This document shows, in pieces, positions 16,884 to 23,594 of a stretch of DNA of 23,664 nt (positions are counted from its first letter, which is position 1; every line of letters begins with the position of its first letter). A program made the position numbers and the translations under genes. The stretch lies in the NCBI GenBank assembly GCA_934256705.1, contig CAKQPF010000053.1, positions 1 through 23,664 of the forward strand. The letters run 5' to 3'. The notes under the pieces are model-generated. The model made no database searches. It had not been told where the DNA came from and saw nothing but the letters and a program-made list of their open reading frames with translations. This stretch comes from an uncultured Prevotella sp. (GTDB lineage Bacteria; Bacteroidota; Bacteroidia; Bacteroidales; Bacteroidaceae).

Positions 16884-16908
16884 AGGTAGGAAAACGACTT
16901 TCCAACCT
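16884..16908 (+). promoter_or_regulatory. small hairpin in the leader of the acyl-CoA synthetase gene
   Basis: AGGTAGGAAA (16884-16893) pairs with TTTCCAACCT (16899-16908) except for one A-A mismatch, with a 5-nt loop. It ends 20 nt before the ATG. It may affect mRNA stability or translation; no known riboswitch was recognised. Confidence 0.4.
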
Positions 16909-16928
16909 ACAAAACACATAGCAAAAAA

Positions 16929-18578
16929 ATGATTGAACATTTCATGGAGCAGACTGAGTTCTCATCCTATGAGGACTTCATGAGCAATTTCAAAATAAAC
17001 GTACCAAAGGATTTCAATTTCGGTTACGACGTAATAGACAGGTACGCAGCGGAACAACCCGAGAAAAACGCACTGGTTTGGGTAAACGACAGAGGCGCAA
17101 AGGAATACGTCACATATCGCGGACTGAAGAACGTCAGCGACCAATGTGCCGCTTTCCTGCAAGGCATCGGCGTCAAGAAGGGCGACAGAGTGATGCTGAT
17201 TCTCAAGAGAAGGCTCGAATGGTGGTACACCATGCTGGCGCTGCACAAGCTCGGAGCGGTAGCCATTCCTGCCACACACATGCTTACCGACAAGGATATC
17301 ATCTACCGTTGCCACATGGCTGGCATATCCTGCATCGTGGCTTGCGGCGACCCTATCGTCGTGAATCACGTGCAGAAAGCACGCAGATACTGCCCTACCA
17401 TCCGCCATTGCATATCCATCGGACCTAACGTGCCTAACGGTTGGTACGACTACTGGCGCGGACTACATGAGGCAGACCCGTTTGAAGTGCCGGAACGCAA
17501 CAAGGTGACAGACAATTTCCTGCTGTATTTCACCAGCGGAACGACGGGAGAGCCAAAGATGGTGATGCATGATTTCTCATATCCTCTCGCACATATCATC
17601 ACTGCAAAGTACTGGCACAACATACATTGCGGTTCTCTCCACCTCACTCTTGCCGACACTGGTTGGGGCAAAGCCGTATGGGGAAAATTCTATGGACAGA
17701 TGCTTGCTGGCGGAGCTGTATTCATCTACGACTATGAAGGACAGTTCAAGCCTGCCGACTTGCTGAAAGTGATGCAGGACAATCACGTCACTTCATTCTG
17801 CGCACCGCCTACCATATATCGTTTCCTTATCCGTGAGGACCTCAGTGCATACGACCTCTCCGCTTTGGAATACTGCACTACGGCTGGCGAAGCTCTCAAT
17901 CCCAGCGTTTTCACTGAATGGAAAGAGAAGACTGGCATCATGATATATGAGTCTTATGGCCAGACTGAGACCACGCTCGTGGTGGGTTCCTTCCCTTGGA
18001 TTACTCCAAAACCAGGCGCAATGGGAATGAGAACGCCTCAATATGACATCGAGATACTGAATGACGAGGGCAAGCCAGCCAAACCGATGGAGCATGGCGA
18101 ACTCGTGATAAAGGTCAGCGAGAAGCGTCCTCTCGGACTCTTCAAGGGCTATTATCGCGACGATGACCTCACTGCCGAACGCATAAAGGACGGTTATTAC
18201 TACACCGGAGACATCGTATATCGCGATGAAGACAACTATCTCTGGTTCGTATCCCGCTCTGACGATGTGATAAAGACATCCGGCTACCGTGTCGGACCAT
18301 TCGAAGTGGAGTCTGCCCTGATGACTCATCCTGCCGTGGTGGAGTGTGCCATCACCGCTGTTCCTGACGAAATCCGCGGTCAGATAGTCAAAGCCACCGT
18401 CGTTCTGGCTCCTGAATACAAGGACAGAGCGGACAAAGACCTCGTGAAGGAACTGCAAAACCACGTCAAGCAGGAGACGGCTCCATACAAATATCCACGC
18501 ATCATCGAGTTCATCGATGAATTGCCAAAGACCATTAGCGGAAAGATACGACGTGTGGAAATCCGCAACAAAGAATAA
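16929..18578 (+). CDS. AMP-binding acyl-CoA synthetase (acetyl/medium-chain type)
   Basis: 549 residues of the ANL superfamily, which activates a carboxylic acid with ATP to an acyl-adenylate and transfers it to CoA. Visible motifs: P-loop TSGTTGEPK (202-210), the AMP-binding stretch YESYGQTETT, YTGD with D428, the hinge region FVSRSDDVIKTSGYRVGPFEVE (R443, K449) and the C-terminal PKTISGKIRR with catalytic K539. Overall it resembles the AMP-forming acetyl-CoA or medium-chain acyl-CoA ligases; the acid used cannot be fixed from sequence. An alternative ATG at residue 6 is possible. The gene stands alone, with its own putative promoter and repeat-rich DNA downstream. Confidence 0.88.
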   Translation: MIEHFMEQTEFSSYEDFMSNFKINVPKDFNFGYDVIDRYAAEQPEKNALVWVNDRGAKEYVTYRGLKNVSDQCAAFLQGIGVKKGDRVMLILKRRLEWWYTMLALHKLGAVAIPATHMLTDKDIIYRCHMAGISCIVACGDPIVVNHVQKARRYCPTIRHCISIGPNVPNGWYDYWRGLHEADPFEVPERNKVTDNFLLYFTSGTTGEPKMVMHDFSYPLAHIITAKYWHNIHCGSLHLTLADTGWGKAVWGKFYGQMLAGGAVFIYDYEGQFKPADLLKVMQDNHVTSFCAPPTIYRFLIREDLSAYDLSALEYCTTAGEALNPSVFTEWKEKTGIMIYESYGQTETTLVVGSFPWITPKPGAMGMRTPQYDIEILNDEGKPAKPMEHGELVIKVSEKRPLGLFKGYYRDDDLTAERIKDGYYYTGDIVYRDEDNYLWFVSRSDDVIKTSGYRVGPFEVESALMTHPAVVECAITAVPDEIRGQIVKATVVLAPEYKDRADKDLVKELQNHVKQETAPYKYPRIIEFIDELPKTISGKIRRVEIRNKE

Positions 18579-18587
18579 GAACAGCCC

Positions 18588-18805
18588 CCCCCTTATCCCC
18601 CAGGGGGGAAGATAAGGTAATAGGGAATAGAAAATAGGTAATAGGAGAATACACTTGCCAATCATGGTTTCTCGCTAAGGAATAATCTCAAGCGAATTAA
18701 GCTAATCTCCTATTACCTATATCCTATTCCCTATTACCTTATAATTGCGTCAGCACGATTTTTCACTTTTCACTCTTCACTTTTCACTAAAAGAAAAGTA
18801 ACTCC
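18588..18805 (+). repeat. direct repeat copy A with 34-bp inverted arms
   Basis: The left arm 18614-18647 and right arm 18707-18740 are complementary at 32 of 34 positions around a 59-nt centre. Upstream, CTTATC (18592-18597) and GATAAG (18611-18616) with a C5/G5 stem form another hairpin. Downstream are ATAATTGCGTCAGCACGA and TTCACT tracts. The block recurs at 19208-19436 with an identical 59-nt centre. Confidence 0.85.
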
Positions 18806-18904
18806 CATTCTTCATTTTCCACTGAGGGGGGCTACCACCAGACAACAAGATTTGCTCCTTCGCCTTCAGCTCAGTGCGCACGCGCTCAAAAGTTCACGGA
18901 TAAA

Positions 18905-19117
18905 GCCGATGCGACGGATTTTATCTTTCACGGATTTCATTCTATCTTGTGTTGCCACTTGACACTGGATTTATTACGGATTATATTTGCGCCTGTACGG
19001 CGCTGGATAGCCTCCAGCAAGAGATAATCCGTGATAATCCATAGCGCCCGGCAGGCGCATATAAATCCAACAACACACAATAAAAAATCCGTGAAAGAAA
19101 AAATCCGTCGCATCGGT
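18905..19117. repeat. 213-bp nested palindrome (ATCCGTGA-type element)
   Basis: The outer arms 18905-18937 and 19085-19117 pair almost perfectly over 33 bp. Inside are GGATTTAT (18967-18974) with ATAAATCC (19061-19068), then TGCGCCTG (18988-18995) with CAGGCGCA (19052-19059), then GCTGGA (19002-19007) with TCCAGC (19013-19018). The nesting gives one long hairpin. ACGGATT/AATCCGT recurs throughout. No ORF of useful length; it resembles a non-autonomous palindromic element. Confidence 0.75.
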
Positions 19118-19207
19118 GATATCCGTGATAGATTTTGAACATGGCGAGCAAGCCAAAGGCGAGTGAGCTCGTCAACAAGGTACTGTCTTTCAGTGAGGAA
19201 TGAAGGC

Positions 19208-19436
19208 CCTCTCTTATCCCCCTCAGTGGAAGTTAAGGTAATAGGAAATAGAAAATAGATAATAGGAGAATACACTTGCCAATCATGGTTTCTCGCTAAG
19301 GAATAATCTCAAGCGAATTAAGCTAATCTCCTATTACCTATATCCTATTCCCTATTACCTTATAATTGCGTCAGCACGATTTTTCACTCTTCACTTTTCA
19401 CTCTTCACTTTTCACTAAAAGAAAAGTCTAACTCCC
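19208..19436 (+). repeat. direct repeat copy B with 34-bp inverted arms
   Basis: The left arm 19235-19268 and right arm 19328-19361 flank the same 59-nt centre as copy A, 621 bp downstream and in the same orientation. The left arm differs from copy A at two positions. It ends in ACTTTTCACTAAAAGAAAAG (19407-19426) and a pyrimidine run leading to the kinase promoter. Confidence 0.85.
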
Positions 19437-19459
19437 CCTTTTTTCTAATTATTTTTTAC

Positions 19460-19467
19460 TACCTTTG
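19460..19467 (+). promoter_or_regulatory. -7 box just before the soluble kinase gene
   Basis: TACCTTTG ends only 8 nt before the ATG at 19476, so transcription would begin within a few bases of the start codon. No clear -33 TTTG is present; a T-rich stretch lies there instead. Confidence 0.5.
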
Positions 19468-19475
19468 TACCCAAC

Positions 19476-20114
19476 ATGGAAAAGGAAAGAGAAATAAACA
19501 AGCTGGAAACCCTAAAACAGGAGAATGAAAGGCTGAGAAAAGAGAATGAAAGCATGAAGAAGGAGATAGAACTCACCAAACTGCGCAGGCAGGTGACTCC
19601 GCATTTCCTCTTCAACTGCATCAGCGTGGCTTCGGCTCTCGTGATGCAGTCGCCTCATGACGCCGTCAAATTCCTTAAGTCTTTCGCACAGATGTACCGA
19701 TACCTGCTGCAATATGGCAATGACTTCCATGTGCCGATAGAGCAGGAAATCAATATGATGACTGAGTATTTCAAGCTGATGACCATGCGTCATATAGACT
19801 GTCTGAAGCTGGATATCAGTGCTAAAGCTAAGAAACTGAAGCATCACCCCATCCCTCCGCTCGCACTCCAAGGACTGGTGGAGAATGCTATAAAGCACAA
19901 TAGCCATACACCCGAATGTCCTCTCACCATCAAGATTGATACAGACGGTGAATACCTTATCATCACTAACAAGATTGTACCGCTACTCTCTGACACAAAA
20001 TCGACGCATCACGGACTGAATTATATCAACCAATCCATGCTGCAATTATTCAGCAAGAGTATCTTCGTGACAAACGATGGCAACACTTTCACTGTGAAAA
20101 TTCCACTACTATAG
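19476..20114 (+). CDS. short soluble LytS-like histidine kinase
   Basis: 212 residues with no transmembrane segment. A charged coiled coil (1-36, rich in Glu and Lys) leads straight into the His_kinase motif RRQVTPHFLFNCISV with H43. An HATPase-like domain follows, with N-box GLVENAIKHN (E136, N137). The later ATP-lid motif is reduced to THHGLNYINQS instead of the usual GxGIGL. LytS relatives normally have several membrane helices and 340 or more residues, so this is only the catalytic end with a coiled-coil dimeriser. It must take its signal from the cytoplasm or from a partner protein. A LytTR regulator gene follows after 62 nt. Confidence 0.8.
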   Translation: MEKEREINKLETLKQENERLRKENESMKKEIELTKLRRQVTPHFLFNCISVASALVMQSPHDAVKFLKSFAQMYRYLLQYGNDFHVPIEQEINMMTEYFKLMTMRHIDCLKLDISAKAKKLKHHPIPPLALQGLVENAIKHNSHTPECPLTIKIDTDGEYLIITNKIVPLLSDTKSTHHGLNYINQSMLQLFSKSIFVTNDGNTFTVKIPLL

Positions 20115-20157
20115 TAGAAGAACCGGATTTAAGGGCCTCATTCTCTACTTAAAATAA

Positions 20158-20165
20158 TAACTTTG
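20158..20165 (+). promoter_or_regulatory. -7 box just before the second LytTR gene
   Basis: TAACTTTG ends 11 nt before the ATG at 20177, mirroring the arrangement at the kinase gene. It overlaps the 16-nt sequence shared with the upstream terminator. No -33 TTTG is visible, so the gene may also be read through from the kinase. Confidence 0.4.
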
Positions 20166-20176
20166 ACCACCTATTT

Positions 20177-20917
20177 ATGAAGATTCTAATATTCGAAGAC
20201 GAGATACACAATTATCACTTGCTTCACTCCATGCTGGAGAATATTGACCCCACAAACTATATCGTAGGACCAATATCAAGCGTTAAGCAAGGACAGGACT
20301 TCTTCCAGTATCTGCACCACGTGGATCTCATCATTGCCGACATCCAACTGAATGACGGTCTTAGTTTTGATGCCCTCCGCTTTGCCCCAGATGATATTCC
20401 AATCATCTTCACCACAGCATACGACGAACACGCCCTCCGCGCCTTCGAATACAATAGCCTTTCCTATCTGCTCAAGCCTATAGATGAAGAAGAATTGAGG
20501 ATTGCCATCAAGAAAGCAAAACGCCTTATCCGCCCTCATGAGAAAGAAGTGCTCGACAAAATCAGCGAAGAAAGCGTCTATCGTGAGCGCTTCGTGACCA
20601 AAATGGCTAAAGGAGATAAGGTGATTCTCGTGGCAAACGTGAGATATATCGCCTCCGAACAGAAGACTACATACATCCATCTCCTCGATGGTTCCTCCTT
20701 CCCTATCGACATGACGATAGAAACTGTCGCCAGACAGATGAACCCGAAGAAGTTCAAACAGGTAAATCGCAAGTATATAATTCCCATAGAGCAGATTTCC
20801 GCCACCGAGCGTCTTGCCAATGGCAGGCTCCGCCTCAGCCTAAGAGAGGACGACATCCCAGATATCTTCGTCAGTCGCACACGCCGCAATGAAGTATTGG
20901 AATGGCTTGACAGTTAA
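20177..20917 (+). CDS. LytTR-family response regulator (second system)
   Basis: 246 residues. The receiver domain carries the acid pocket E7 D8 E9, phospho-acceptor D55 (IIADIQLND), T80 and K100 (SYLLKPIDE). The LytTR DNA-binding domain spans about 136-246, with ILVANVRYIASEQKTTYIHL and FKQVNRKYIIPIEQI. It pairs with the soluble kinase upstream. The stop codon TAA is also the first three bases of a 22-bp tandem array, so the array begins exactly where the gene ends. It is related to the regulator at 15914 in layout but clearly diverged in sequence. Confidence 0.9.
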   Translation: MKILIFEDEIHNYHLLHSMLENIDPTNYIVGPISSVKQGQDFFQYLHHVDLIIADIQLNDGLSFDALRFAPDDIPIIFTTAYDEHALRAFEYNSLSYLLKPIDEEELRIAIKKAKRLIRPHEKEVLDKISEESVYRERFVTKMAKGDKVILVANVRYIASEQKTTYIHLLDGSSFPIDMTIETVARQMNPKKFKQVNRKYIIPIEQISATERLANGRLRLSLREDDIPDIFVSRTRRNEVLEWLDS

Positions 20918-21065
20918 TAGCATAGCTTTTACATCCTAATAACTATGCTTTTACATCCTAATAGCTATGCTTTTACATCCCAATAACTATGCTTTTACAT
21001 CCCAATAACTATGCTTTTACATCCCAATAACTATGCTTTTACATCCCAATAGCATAGCTTTTACA
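20915..21065 (+). repeat. seven-unit 22-bp tandem array
   Basis: Units start at 20915, 20937, 20959, 20981, 21003, 21025 and 21047; the last is 19 nt. Each begins YAATA, carries CTATGC or CATAGC and ends TTTTACATCC. Units 1 and 7 have AGCATAGC while the inner units have ACTATGC or GCTATGC, so the array is bounded by one variant at both ends. There are no spacers, so it is not a CRISPR. Confidence 0.9.
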
Positions 21066-21234
21066 AGAGCCCAACTACAGCCCAACAAGAACCATCTTCC
21101 CCCTTCAGGGAGAGGGAGAAACTTATGAGGTAAGATTGGTTAGGGCCTGACAGTTTGGGTAAATTGGATCGAAATTAACTTTTATTCACAACTTTTCGGC
21201 TATAATTCTCCGAAAAAAAATTATGCAAAAGAAG
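21066..21234. other. intergenic stretch with no recognised feature
   Basis: AT-rich sequence between the tandem array and the palindrome. No ORF, promoter box or terminator could be supported. Confidence 0.5.
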
Positions 21235-21414
21235 TTCCACCCTTCCACCTCTCACAATTCATGTGCTTAATAATCAACACGTTAGATAAGGTGGAATTAT
21301 GGGTGGAATATGGGTGGAACTTCGTGTAATTCCACCCATATTCCACCCATAATTCCACCCCGCATAAACCACTGATTATCAGAATAATAACCAAGCAAAG
21401 GTGGAAGGGTGGAA
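21235..21414. repeat. large palindrome built from GGTGGAA blocks
   Basis: The inner arms 21290-21319 and 21330-21359 are perfectly complementary over 30 bp around the 10-nt loop CTTCGTGTAA. The outer arms TTCCACCCTTCCACCT (21235-21250) and AGGTGGAAGGGTGGAA (21399-21414) are a second perfect 16-bp pair. In all there are ten GGTGGAA blocks, five per strand, arranged symmetrically. Any apparent ORF through it is a by-product of the repeat. Confidence 0.85.
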
Positions 21415-21528
21415 TTACAAACGACAAAAATTATTTTTCTGAAAATAGGGTCGAAAATGTATTAACAAATGTGAAAATATACTCAAAAATGGGCCCAGAA
21501 GAGATTCTCCGCAGATAGACAACCTCTC

Positions 21529-21560
21529 CTGAGCCATAAGAAAAATCGGGTAGGAGGTAA
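21529..21560 (-). repeat. 32-nt direct repeat, left copy (intron-end-like sequence plus exon)
   Basis: It matches 23579-23610 at 30 of 32 positions in the same orientation. On the minus strand it reads CCTCCTACCCGAT followed by TTTTCTTATGGCTCAG, the same junction as the putative group II intron end at the right edge. No domain V or domain VI partner strand lies upstream of it on the minus strand, so it is at most a stub. Confidence 0.7.
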
Positions 21561-21611
21561 ATGCTAATCATAAACCCAAATCTGTCAATAGAAATGGAAT
21601 AATTTTAATAA

Positions 21612-21656
21612 TCTACCAGTCTGGTAGACAAAATCTTCCACAAGTTGTGGTAGGTT
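21612..21656 (-). terminator. paired short hairpins downstream of the DUF1016 gene
   Basis: Two perfect short palindromes lie just past the nuclease stop on the minus strand: CCACAACTTGTGG, followed by AAGATTTT, and CTACCAGACTGGTAG, followed by ATTATTAAAATTATT. Either could end the transcript; neither has a strict T-run. Confidence 0.4.
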
Positions 21657-21666
21657 TTAAACATTC

Positions 21667-22764
21667 TTAATCTTCTTCCTTGGAGGCTTCTTGCTTTATT
21701 TCAAGCAATGTCCGTTCATAGACCTCTTGCAGCTGATAGCTTGCCACCCCCAAAGGAGTAGTTATGCCACGCAATGACCATTCTACAACGGAGGAATCTT
21801 TGTCCTTGCAAAGAAGAATACCGATGCTTGGACTGTCTCCTTCGCCTCTAAGCAACTCGTCAGCAGCCGAAACGTAGAAATTCTGTTTGCCAATAAACTC
21901 TGGCATAAAGTCCACAATCTTCAGTTCCACCACCACATAGCATTTAAGCCGAGTATGATAGAACACCAAGTCGGGGAAGTATGACTTGCCACTTGGTGTG
22001 TCAAGTTCCATCTGCCGACCGACATAGGCAAAGCCTTTACCTAATTCCAAGAGGAAGCGAGTAATGTTTGTGGCTAACTTGTTCTCCAAGTCCATTTCGC
22101 TGAACTTGCTTGGCAATAAGAAGAAATCCAACTTGTAAGGGTCTTTTATGATCTCTGTTGCCAGTGCGTTTTGAGGTCGTGGCAGTGTAACATCAAAGTT
22201 ATTCAGAGCCTTGCCTGTATGTTCGTACAGTTTTGTTTCTATAGCGTGTGCCAACTCAGTACGGCTCATGCCGTCGGTAAAAACTTTTTTGAGATAAAAA
22301 GTAGCCTCCTCTATTGTTTCACATTTAGAGACAATTACTGTCTGATGTCTCCAAGGTACACTAAGCAATATTTCTGGCATTGGTGATGCTACATCTTTCA
22401 CATCTTGTAATTTTTTACCAGCTTGGTAAAAAAAGTTTGTATGCGAAGAATAAAAAACAAACCAACGTTTGATATAGTACAAGTTGACAACAGAAAATCC
22501 CTCAGCTTTTGGAAATTCTGCACGCAAATCAAGGCTCAACCTTTTCATGAAGTTTGCGCCCCACTTATATTGTTTCTGCTTCTCACAAATGTCCTCGCCC
22601 AAACTCCAATAGAATTTGAGCATTTCCGTATTCACTTTGACAGCTGCTTTAAGCTGTGACATGCGGAAACGTTTCTTCAAGTCAGACAACCACTTCACAT
22701 AGTTCTTATCTGCCATAAACGAATCGTTATTCACAAATTGCGGTATATTGTTCTTTTCTGCCAT
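21667..22764 (-). CDS. DUF1016 / YhcG-type PDDEXK nuclease domain protein
   Basis: 365 residues with both DUF1016 parts. The N-terminal helical domain (about 20-180) includes FYWSLGEDICEKQK, WGANFMKRLSLDLRAEFP and SVVNLYYIKRWF. The C-terminal PDDEXK nuclease domain (about 200-350) has D265 in SYFPDLVFY, the E-x-K pair E280/K282 in VVVELKI and Q294 in GKQNFYVSAADE, so the catalytic core looks intact. The family is common in Bacteroidetes and often sits inside type I restriction-modification loci or mobile regions; its activity is not firmly established. It lies 167 nt downstream of the hsdM remnant on the same strand, consistent with a decayed restriction locus. Length and motifs suggest a complete gene. 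Confidence 0.85.
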   Translation of the reverse strand: MAEKNNIPQFVNNDSFMADKNYVKWLSDLKKRFRMSQLKAAVKVNTEMLKFYWSLGEDICEKQKQYKWGANFMKRLSLDLRAEFPKAEGFSVVNLYYIKRWFVFYSSHTNFFYQAGKKLQDVKDVASPMPEILLSVPWRHQTVIVSKCETIEEATFYLKKVFTDGMSRTELAHAIETKLYEHTGKALNNFDVTLPRPQNALATEIIKDPYKLDFFLLPSKFSEMDLENKLATNITRFLLELGKGFAYVGRQMELDTPSGKSYFPDLVFYHTRLKCYVVVELKIVDFMPEFIGKQNFYVSAADELLRGEGDSPSIGILLCKDKDSSVVEWSLRGITTPLGVASYQLQEVYERTLLEIKQEASKEED

Positions 22765-22840
22765 TTTCTTTTGCTCTCTATCAACTTGTTGAAAAAACCA
22801 ACAGGTTGCTTTTCGTTCTCTTTTGTTTCTCTTTAGTTAG

Positions 22841-22865
22841 AACTATCCTAAAATATTGGATAGTT
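22841..22865. repeat. 8-bp stem-loop between hsdM remnant and DUF1016 gene
   Basis: AACTATCC (22841-22848) pairs perfectly with GGATAGTT (22858-22865) around a 9-nt loop. It lies about 80 nt before the DUF1016 start in a gap with no promoter box. Confidence 0.45.
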
Positions 22866-22904
22866 GGGCATTGGACACATATAAAGTCTTTATTTTCAAG
22901 CATG

Positions 22905-22932
22905 ACCATACCAACCGTTTGGTTGATATGGT
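22905..22932 (-). terminator. stem-loop at the hsdM remnant stop codon
   Basis: ACCATACCAACC (22905-22916) and GGTTGATATGGT (22921-22932) pair at 11 of 12 positions around a 4-nt loop, touching the hsdM stop codon. No U-run follows, so it may be a processing or attenuation hairpin between cistrons. Confidence 0.45.
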
Positions 22933-23354
22933 TACGCCAATCCCAATTCCTTCAAATACCCTTCAATCTCCTTGTCAAGGTCGGCTCGTTTGGCTTCCAA
23001 ATCCTTGATTTCTTTCATGACAGCGTGAATGTCGATAGGTTCTTCTTCCTCGAACGTATCTACGTAGCGAGGAATGTTGAGATTGTAGTCATTTTCTGCC
23101 ACTTCTTGCAGTGTGGCGAGATGGCTGTACTTTTCTATCTCCTTGCGCTCACGATAGGTATCAACAATCTTCTTGATATGCTGCGGACGGAGCTTGTTCT
23201 GGGTCTTTACCTTTTCAAACTCCTTGCTGGCATCAATGAACAGAATGTTGTCATCCTCCTTTCGGCATTTCTTGAACACCAATATACAGGTCGGGATGCT
23301 TGTGCCATAGAATATATTGGCAGGAAGTCCGATGATATTGTTTCCTTTATCATC
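22932..23354 (-). pseudogene. hsdM: 3' remnant of a type I restriction-modification methylase gene (hsdM)
   Basis: On the minus strand about 140 codons read as the C-terminal part of HsdM: GNNIIGLPANIFYG, then TSIPTCILVFKK, LFIDAS, FEKVKTQNKLR and ENDYNLNIPRYVDTFEEEE, ending in a coiled coil. The HsdM catalytic motifs (the SAM-binding region and NPPF/Y), which lie upstream in the full gene of roughly 500 residues, are absent. A TAA at 23355-23357 stands immediately before the HsdM-like codons, and beyond it the sequence no longer resembles HsdM. A GTG at 23280-23282 could act as an internal start but would give only a non-catalytic tail. Neither hsdS nor hsdR is in the window. Confidence 0.8.
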
Positions 23355-23407
23355 TTAGACGTATTTCGCTTTGTACCATTTATATTTGGCTATTGCCATT
23401 TCGCATA

Positions 23408-23415
23408 CAAAGATA
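23408..23415 (-). promoter_or_regulatory. putative -7 box upstream of the hsdM remnant
   Basis: TATCTTTG on the minus strand fits TAnnTTTG. An ATG 9 nt downstream (23397-23399) opens a 14-codon frame, MAIAKYKWYKAKYV, which ends at the TAA just before the HsdM-like codons. It looks like the start of a different gene joined to the hsdM remnant. Confidence 0.35.
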
Positions 23416-23594
23416 ACTGATTTTCACGAGAAAACACAACTACAGGGTTGTTTTTCTACGTAAATAAGACAAAATTGTGCAATTGAGTTGCTTTTTGTGG
23501 CCTATTAAACTTCAAAATGAAATCTATAACGCCCAAAAATGGCATCACGATAGCAGTGCATTTGGCTGATGGCATCTTCTGAGCCATAAGAAAA
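23416..23594. other. exon-side flank of the group II intron
   Basis: No gene is supported. It contains TTGTGCAA and, next to the intron end, TTTTCTTATGGCTCAG (minus strand), which also flanks the left repeat copy. Confidence 0.45.

Larger units (their letters stand above)
18579..19459. other. noncoding repeat island
   Basis: About 880 bp with no supportable gene. It contains two direct repeats of about 215 bp, each with 34-bp inverted arms, a central 213-bp nested palindrome and polypyrimidine TTCACT tracts. A 20-codon frame at 19141-19203 (MASKPKASEL...) has no supporting signal. Confidence 0.8.

Noticed and set aside
17793..18665. 290-residue open frame on the minus strand
   Set aside because: Antisense to the well-supported acyl-CoA synthetase, with no promoter or recognisable domains.
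19141..19203. 20-codon frame starting MASKPKASEL inside the repeat island
   Set aside because: No promoter or initiation signal, and it overlaps the start of repeat region B. It may be a gene fragment but cannot be supported.
20915..21065. Possible CRISPR array
   Set aside because: The 22-bp units abut with no spacers, and no cas genes are present.
21221..21427. 68-residue open frame on the minus strand
   Set aside because: It runs through the GGTGGAA palindrome, so its sequence is dictated by the repeat; no start signal.
22806..23420. 204-residue hydrophobic open frame on the plus strand
   Set aside because: It runs antisense to the hsdM remnant; the hydrophobicity comes from complementing charged, Lys/Glu-rich codons.
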